NCBI GenBank assembly: GCA_023101725.1
Contig: JALJCO010007863.1
Span: forward strand, 35,426-99,425
DNA: 64,000 bases
Source: Atherinomorus stipes
Taxonomy: Eukaryota > Chordata > Actinopteri > Atheriniformes > Atherinidae
Reading direction: 5' to 3'
Each line of letters begins with the position of its first letter. Within the stretch, counting starts at the first letter, position 1. The translations under genes were made by a program, and so were the position numbers. The notes beneath the pieces were generated by a model. The model did no database searches. It had not been told where the DNA came from and saw nothing but the letters and a program-made list of their open reading frames with translations. Of the stretch, positions 57,830 to 64,000 are shown one piece after another.

Positions 57830-58133
57830 CTGGATGGACAGAACAAGATTCCAGAAAGATGAATATGGAAACAAATGAGGGCGTATAAAACCGCGTATAA
57901 AATGGTTATTTATAGAGCACACTAGCAACATCCTTTTGGAGCCCGAGGTTCTGTACAACTTAACTAAACTATTGGATAGTTAAAGCAAATCATAAAAAAT
58001 AAAATAAAACTAACAGAGGAAAAATATATAAAACATAAAATAAAATACATATGAGACCAGTCATGTTAAAAAGTCCATAATGACCCAGAGCTAAAAACAC
58101 AATAAGAAGAAAGATAACCTGGTGGGCAGAAGA

Positions 58134-58440
58134 TGGACCGGAGAGTGTGTGCGTGTGTGTTTGTGCGTGTGTGTGGGCGCGCGTTTTTGCAACATTGTGG
58201 GGACCATGTTCCGGATTCTTATCCATCACCGTGGGGACGTCTTGCCCTCGTGGGGACAATTTGCCAGTCCCCACGGGTACGAACCCAGTTTTGAGGGTCA
58301 AGATTAGGTTTTAGAGATTAAGTTACAAGGTTTTGGTTAGGATTAGGACAAGGGTTAGGTTTAGGCAATCAGTTATGGGCGCGAGGTTTAGGATAAGGGG
58401 CTAGGGAATGCATTATGTCAATGAATATATCCTACGGGGA
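58134..58440. repeat. GT-rich dispersed repeat with GGGGAC/CCCCAC and GGTTAG tracts
   Basis: A GT microsatellite-like start (58143-58178) is followed by TGTGGGGACC, GTGGGGACGTC and CCAGTCCCCACGG. Degenerate GGTTAG/GGATTAGG units then run at 58300-58400. This combination is a common fish repeat; its class is not known to me. Confidence 0.5.
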
Positions 58441-58459
58441 TAGAAAAACAAACGTGTGT

Positions 58460-58801
58460 GTGTTCTGATGGAAAAGCCTGGGTAAAGAGGAAGATTTTGA
58501 GCAGGTTTTTGAAAGCAGGGAGTGACTGAGCAGCTCTGACACTCAGAGGCAGCGTGTTCCACAGTTGGGGGGCCGTCACAGAAAAGGCTCTGCTACCCTT
58601 AGAGTCACATTTAAACCTGGGGACGTCCAGGAGAAGCGAGGAGGAAGATCTCAGTGATCTGGGGGGAGTGGAACTGGTGAGGAGCTCGGCTAGGTAGGCA
58701 GGTGAGAGGCCATTGAGGGCTTTAAAGACCAGGAGCAGGATTTTGAATTGAATTCTGAAAGCAACAGGGAGTTGATGAATGATGGACAAACACAGAGCCA
58801 T
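58460..58801 (-). pseudogene. LINE ORF2 C-terminal fragment
   Basis: The minus strand reads INQLPVAFRIQFKILLLVFK-like sequence: HQLPVAFRIQFKILLLVFKA, LNGLSPAYLAELLT, FSVTAPQLWNTLPLSVRAAQ and FKNLLKIFLF. This is the conserved C-terminal segment found after the reverse transcriptase in many fish non-LTR elements (LHWLPV... / APRLWNALP... motifs). No RT core is present, so this is a 5'-truncated copy. The frame is open for about 110 codons. Confidence 0.8.
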
Positions 58802-61008
58802 AAACCCTTTTCATGCTGTTTGCAATGCACAACTGTTTACTAGTTCAAATAAATAATTCAAACAAGCTAGATTTAACTGCATTTACTGTAAAAAAAAAAA
58901 AAAAAAAAAAATCTCCAAGAATACCATACCTTCAGCTTTGGATGGAGCTCAAGGAAAAGAAAATCTTATCTACACATCTAACTGTTTCTGGATGAATGAA
59001 AGATGTGAAAAGGACTATGTGCAGCAGGCTGAATTAAAGCTGTTATTGCTGTCTAGCAGCGTATCGACACCATGATGGAGAGGAGAATGGGCGATGAAAG
59101 ACAAACATGACATGAAAGAAGTAGAAATAACATGATAAATGGTTAATACAAAGAAACAAGTGAAGCAGAGTGAGAGATGAAATTGCACCCTTTCCTTCAT
59201 TTCCTCCTAACTTGCACTGAAAGGTTATCAGTAACACTAAGTCCTTCCAGCCCAGTAGGGAAGGGGATAATTGGCCAATGGCAGCAGGGAGGTGAGGTAT
59301 TTCAAGCTGCTTCTATTCCAAATCTGACACAGAGCCACAACTCTATCAATTCCCAGTGCACTGACAGGGAGGCCAGGTGGAGGAGAGGGAGGGAAGCTGT
59401 CAAACGCAGAGCAGAGAGGGATAAGTGCTCTGGATGGATGGATGGAGATGGAGTGCACCATGAAATGGTGAAACAGCCTGGGAATACAGAGCGCAATGAG
59501 ACGGGGTGACAGCAAATGACACTGATTATTTTTGGAAGAAGAACAAAGAAAAATCATCAAAAAAATTTAAAAAAAAAAAACATACTCAGCATAATAACAT
59601 GAATCTATAGAGCTAAATAATTCTGCATCCTCTACAGACAAATACCTTAATTATTCATGTTGCTTGCAGTTTCAAAACACAAAATTGGGCCCAAAAAACT
59701 TTGACTCAAGAGTTTGTTATGCAAATGCTAGCCCAAAGACAGTATTCAAAGGATTTATAAAAATTCACTGGGGCATATCATGAGCTCTATTTTGAATTGA
59801 ATCTAATCTGGAATGTGCCACAGGCCAAACCACAGCTCACATTTTGTTACAGTGCTGCAGCTGGGGAAGGTCCCATGGACGGAACAATATTATTATGATT
59901 CAAATAAATGCTTGTCACAAACAGCACACATAAAAAATGCTGACAAATATGCTTTCATGCCAGAAATGTATTCAGAGGGGAAAAACTGGTCAGTTAGCGT
60001 AACTTTCATAATGAAGACTGAATGTAATCGTCATTATGTCTGATGCGTTACTGACGTGACCGCTGGGCATTATTAGATATCTTCTGGGATCTCAATAAAA
60101 CTATGAAAAAATTCAATGAGTCATTCTTTGGTTTAGCTGGATTTTCAGCTACCACGTCTAAGTGGAAATCAGTTTTTACATGAGCAGTTACAGAAAAGGC
60201 TGCTACATACACCGCTATGAGCGAGAACTTTCTTCCTGTTCTCGTGTCCACGAGAACAAAATGGCATCATTTTGTTCTCATGGACGTGAATGAGGACGGC
60301 TTGCGGCTTTTTTCTGGACCCCTCGGCCAAGCAAAACTTTCTTCTCGGGGAGCTCTGAGAAGCGTTGTGTGATTGGTGGACACTTGAGGCAGGCGGGGTT
60401 AACATGGACGCTTGAAGCAGAGTGTTGTTACCTCCGCATTTCCGCAGATGCGATAGTTTTAATAAACAGCTGATCGAGGTGGTGAGAGTATGAAAATGTA
60501 AACTACACGTAGCATTTAAATGCACGGACTCCACCATGTGTGCAACTCCATCCTGCTGCAGACAAAGTTTATTGTACATGTATAATCACTGGGTGAACTG
60601 GAATATCCCGACCCAAACCGCGACGCATGGAAAACGTCGTGATGATGGGGGATAATGAACTATCTGGAACCACTGCGATCCAGCCAAGTTTCAGAATTAC
60701 AGCTGAAATAACGCCGGTTGGCTCGATCGCGGATCAGCGAGAGGCTGCTGGCTTGACTGCAGTCCAGAGCCGACAGCAGTCCTTTGCTGGCGCTGCTGTG
60801 CTGGTACTGACCCACCAGCAGTACTTGACACCATTGCGGGTCATAGAAGGAAAGAACGTGGTGGAAATGGAGCTCGGCACTGGAGCTGTGCACAGTGTTT
60901 CCACCAGAGTCCCCGGACACGAGGATGAAGGTCTCAGTCAGGACTGGTGGGAACGGTTGTAATGACGTTCACTGACTCCGGCTGGCATGACATTTATCCT
61001 GTCACGCC
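58802..61008. other. intronic stretch with a hairpin, otherwise unassigned
   Basis: No exon was recognised. A run of A at 58892-58910 and a GGAT run at about 59431-59447 are simple repeats. Overlapping open frames at 60627-60962 (plus) and 60660-60920 (minus) show no family motif. Confidence 0.35.
60246..60285. repeat. near-perfect hairpin
   Basis: The arms GTCCACGAGAACAAAATG (60246-60263) and CATTTTGTTCTCATGGAC (60268-60285) pair in 17 of 18 positions around a 4-base loop. An overlapping palindrome (GTTCTCGTG / CACGAGAAC, 60239-60258) offers an alternative fold. Confidence 0.75.
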
Positions 61009-62137
61009 CAGTGGCGTCGCCAGCCGATTTTGCTGGGGCTTCGGCCCCGGATGTTTTGAGTCTAGCCCCAGATTTGAATTTACTGTTTAACCACCTTTTC
61101 CTGAAAAAAAAGTCTGATGAAAAATCCAAATGACCCAGCTTCCTACCAGCACTTAAATGCACCATGAATGCGCAGGTCCAGCCTAGCTCCCGTTGGTGTG
61201 GTGTGTGAGTGAGCGCGTGTGTGTGTGAAGTCCGAGGGCCGCTTAGCCCCCCCATCTGATGTCAGACGAAGCTAAAGCAAGTCTGTCAGCTCCGTGTGCG
61301 CATGTGCAGAAGAGAGCAGCCGTCAAATATGAGAGAAAGCAGCAGTTACAACTCCTCAGTTTATCAACAGGAAAGTAAAAGTAAAAGGTAAGATATCAGA
61401 GTGGTGACCCCTTTTTTTCCTCCTTAAAAACAATAGGAAAAAGTCAACATGAAACCCCCCCCAACAAAAAAAACGAGGCTGAAGTCAGCAGCAACTCCTT
61501 TCCCAGCTTCTGTTTCGCTTTTGGCTTAAAGGGCAATTCCATTAAAATTATTTTCTACTGACAACATTTAACGAAGTCCTGTGTAAAAATTAAAACACGT
61601 AGACTTTTCAAACCTGGACTCAGATGTTCTTTAGGGACTGTAAGTTAATTAAAGCACAGTCTCTGATTTGTGAAACCTATAAATGAATAAATGAGGAGAA
61701 AATGAGAACAAATGAGGAGAAGACAACAAATGAGTAGGAGAAAAGGAGAACAAGTGATGAGGAGAAGAGAACAAATTAGGAAGAAGAGCAAATAATGAGA
61801 TAAGAAGAGCAGGTGAGAAGAGAACGTGATGATGAGGAGGGTCAGTGATGAGTCAAAGAGAAGACAAAAGGTGAATACTGTATGAACTGTTCTGCGTGAG
61901 TGCAGCGAATGTGTTTTAGCAAACTAATAGTCAACATTTCATTGTTGATTTTGTGGTTAATTAATTTTTTAAAATTAAAATGACAATTTATCCACTCCAT
62001 TATGTCTATTATTGCCTTCTAAAAAACATTTTGTAGCGAAAGACGAGAGAAAAGCTTGTATAATTTTTTTCAAATTTAAACCTAGTGCGACTCTGGGCTA
62101 AGCCCAGGTTGTCTTTAAAGGCTGGAGACGCCCCCTG
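61009..62137. mobile_element. hAT-type element with perfect 8-bp target duplication
   Basis: The left end is CAGTGGCGTCGCCAGCC and the right end, reverse-complemented, CAGGGGGCGTCTCCAGCC. GTCACGCC is repeated exactly at 61001-61008 and 62138-62145. The interior includes a purine-rich degenerate tandem array (61686-61850, GAGGAGAA-like units). It has no transposase. Confidence 0.8.
61686..61850. repeat. degenerate purine-rich tandem array
   Basis: Repeats of the kind AATGAGGAGAAAATGAGAAC with variable spacing, about six units, lie inside the hAT element. Confidence 0.6.
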
Positions 62138-62770
62138 GTCACGCCTTTCCCAAACTATGAGTGATGGAGCCCTGCGAAGTAACTGTCTTTCAAACCAGTT
62201 CCTCTCGGGATGCGTGTTACCATGGTGATATATAAACTAGTGAGCTGTGTGGAGCACTGTCTGATCGCTGGTACAAAATACTCTCTGTTGTTTACTCAAA
62301 AGACCAAGAATCCTTGTAGATAGAACATGCACGGAACACAATTTAATGTTTCTTTCAATGGAGATATTCCGATATGCGTTAACATGACAAAATATTCGGG
62401 TTAGAAAAGGAGTAACCAACGGGTAATATTCGGGTTTTTTAAAAACCTGAATATGTGGATATTCGGGTTTTTGCCGGTGCTAATATTGCTAATATTTTGG
62501 TTACGAAAGAGTTATTGGCTGCATGTAAATGCAGTGATTAATGATCGCGTTTTGCAGTTTAAATAATACTGCTGAATGACTGCAACAAGATCCTAGTCTG
62601 CAATTTAAAACTGAAAACGTCAAATAGGCCATGTTAATAGCTGCAAGTTGCAAGTATTTCCATTAGCTTAAACTTGCCATCCATGCAGGTGCAGTTTGCT
62701 CTTAAAATGATAATGTTTTCCCAACTGATGATGATCCAGGTCCCATGTCATTCTTCTTGCTTGGACCTGA
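62138..62770. other. intronic stretch, nothing recognised
   Basis: After the target duplication (62138-62145) no exon or transposon was delimited. ATATTCGGGTT repeats loosely around 62391-62475. Confidence 0.35.
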
Positions 62771-62935
62771 CTGCCACAAAGGGTTGATCAACAAAGTTTT
62801 GGTTTGGAAGCCCCATCATGATTTCTTGTTTGTTTTATTTTTGTGTGTGTTTGTTTTTAATATTTATGTTGAACCACAATACAAAATCAATGTCATGAAG
62901 TTCATAAAATGTTTATTTTATTTTTATTATTATTA
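62771..62935 (+). mobile_element. Tc1-like fragment
   Basis: GAAGCCCCATCATGATTTCT and the following AT-rich text match the transposase-end and 3' region of the elements at 16750-17001 and 30180-30702. Neither terminal repeat is retained. Confidence 0.45.
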
Positions 62936-63010
62936 GGGGTGCACAATAATTATCGGGCCAATAACAGGAAATTATTACATCATTCCGATAAGTCTGATAT
63001 TATGATAGCT
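62936..63010. repeat. GATATCGG-like repeat fragment
   Basis: GGGGTGCACAATAATTATCG then GGGCCAATAACAGG and CCGATAAGTCTGATATTATG resemble the left ends of the GATATCGG-type elements (16537). Confidence 0.35.
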
Positions 63011-63025
63011 TGCCCCTGTAACATA

Positions 63026-63200
63026 CAGGTACTACCCAAAAAATTAGAATATAGGGGGAAAGTTCTTGTATTTCTGTAATTCAACTTAAAAGGTGCAGTT
63101 TAGATATTATATAGATAAATAATATGCAAATCAATATATTTCAAGCTTTTATTTGTTTGGATGTTGCTGATTAGGACTTGCAGCTTAAGAACTAGCAATT
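63026..63200. mobile_element. solo terminal repeat of Tc1 family 1
   Basis: It starts CAGGTACTACCCAAAAAATT after TA and continues AAGCTTTTATTTGTTTGGAT and TTGCTGATTAGGACTTGCAG. This is the same sequence as 25605-25775 of Tc1 element 1. No transposase or opposite end follows. Confidence 0.7.
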
Positions 63201-63599
63201 AAATTTTTTTAAGCCGTTTTCTCCCTTTGACTAACCTGTAGTCAGCCCCTTTGGCCATATTGTGAAGCGGTAAAAGGTGATGGATGAAAAAGTACGACCG
63301 GAGTTTTAAACAGCCTGTTTCAGATTTCAAATTTCAGAACATTTAAGTTGTGAACTGGCAAAATATGGTCAAATAAAGCACATCTGCTTGATTTCACACC
63401 ATCTGGCTTGAAGCAAACTATAGAAAAAAAAACTATAGCTCTCTGTGTGCCACCAATAGATTTCAAACAAATAAATGAACTAAATCACGTTTTTGCAAAA
63501 GTATAATACAAGTAGGCTATGAAATAAATGTAGAGATGAGGGGTGAAAAAATATTTAGAAAAAATAAATTTTGCATGGTGACTTTGGCCCACCTTCAGT

Positions 63600-63770
63600 T
63601 GGTGTGGAAGAAATTTGGCCCCAGGCCCCAGACCTGAATCCGATCTTTTTGCTCAAATGTGACCCACATCCGATCGGCTTCTGACCGTGTGAACAGCGCA
63701 AGTCGCATTGAATCTGACATTTTTGGATCCGATTCAGGACACCTTCAAATGTGGTACTGAATCAGATACA
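63600..63770. repeat. transposon-like repeat fragment
   Basis: CCAGACCTGAATCCGATCTT, CACATCCGATCGGCTTCTGA and GGATCCGATTCAGGACAC form a pattern typical of a fish DNA-transposon end. Boundaries were not determined, and nothing was recognised from 63771 to 64000. Confidence 0.35.
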
Positions 63771-64000
63771 TGTCCCATCTGTGTCAAAGCGACTGCAGTC
63801 TGTACGGGCATGTTGCATTCCATTCGACCCCTTCGGTGAGACCGAGACAGACGTCCTTATTTCTGCACCAGAGGAGACGGACCACGGAATGTAAACAATG
63901 GACTGAACAGTTAAATCATATTTTTCCCGTCGGCACCAAGGGATTTATCCCTGTGAAACGTGGAGACCAAACTGCTTCTAAGACTCTTGACAGAAGGAGA

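Larger units (their letters stand above)
57830..64000 (-). other. tyw1: tyw1 intron preceding the 57.7 kb exon (partial)
   Basis: It lies 5' of the 57719-57829 exon in gene orientation. It contains LINE, hAT and Tc1 fragments listed separately, and no upstream tyw1 exon was recognised. 57830-58133 holds nothing else. Confidence 0.75.

Noticed and set aside
60627..60962. Overlapping open frames of 111 (plus) and 86 (minus) codons
   Set aside because: No motif, no splice context, and both strands are open over the same bases, as expected from GC-rich repeat DNA. A repeat-encoded fragment cannot be excluded.

Overview
The window reads as intronic DNA from a ray-finned (teleost) fish. The only host gene I can support is tyw1, on the minus strand. 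TYW1 is the radical-SAM, flavodoxin-fused enzyme that makes 4-demethylwyosine at position 37 of tRNA-Phe. Two intact consecutive coding exons are present, at 57719-57829 (37 codons) and 29505-29672 (56 codons). Both have consensus splice sites and phase-0 junctions, and they are separated by an intron of 28,046 bp. Bases 1-29504 belong to the next (3') intron and 57830-64000 to the preceding one. I found neither the last exon nor the exon before the first of these two. The fish assignment rests on the exon sequences plus the repertoire of long-inverted-repeat Tc1, BEL/Pao, L2/Rex-type LINE, hAT, PIF/Harbinger-like and TTAA-flanked (Kolobok-like) elements.

Nearly everything else is mobile DNA, much of it nested. 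2.8-4.05 kb: two abutting MITEs share a TAA target repeat. 4.4-15 kb: a three-layer nest, in which a LINE is interrupted inside its reverse-transcriptase ORF by a hAT element (8-bp duplication). The hAT is itself interrupted by a full-length BEL/Pao retrotransposon (5-bp duplication GTTGG, LTRs 438 bp with two differences) and carries a TTAA-flanked MITE. 17-18.4 kb: a terminal-inverted-repeat element encloses a TTAA element whose interior is a tandem pair of about 190 bp, each with an ATG, the second followed by a splice-donor-like site. 18.5-19.2 kb: homopolymer-rich sequence that looks like an assembly artefact. 20.8-23.4 and 31.5-34.4 kb: two copies of an unnamed repeat of about 1.25 kb that hold different insertions, so each copy shows the empty site of the other's passengers. 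24.9-29.05 kb: a repeat with GATATCGG-like ends, broken by two Tc1 elements fused head to head.

From 36 to 55 kb lie further TTAA elements (one with a THAP zinc-finger relic), a second GATATCGG-type repeat, a third large Tc1 copy inside a TTAA element, and a tRNA-like sequence. From 55.6 to 62.1 kb come a hAT ending 52 bp from a tyw1 splice donor, a LINE 3' fragment and a hAT with a perfect 8-bp duplication.

The two exons act together in one enzyme. The remainder is a stratified record of DNA-transposon and retroelement activity; seven different TTAA-flanked elements were delimited by eye. No operon, CRISPR array or prokaryotic-type system is present. All annotation was done by reading, without alignment or database search.
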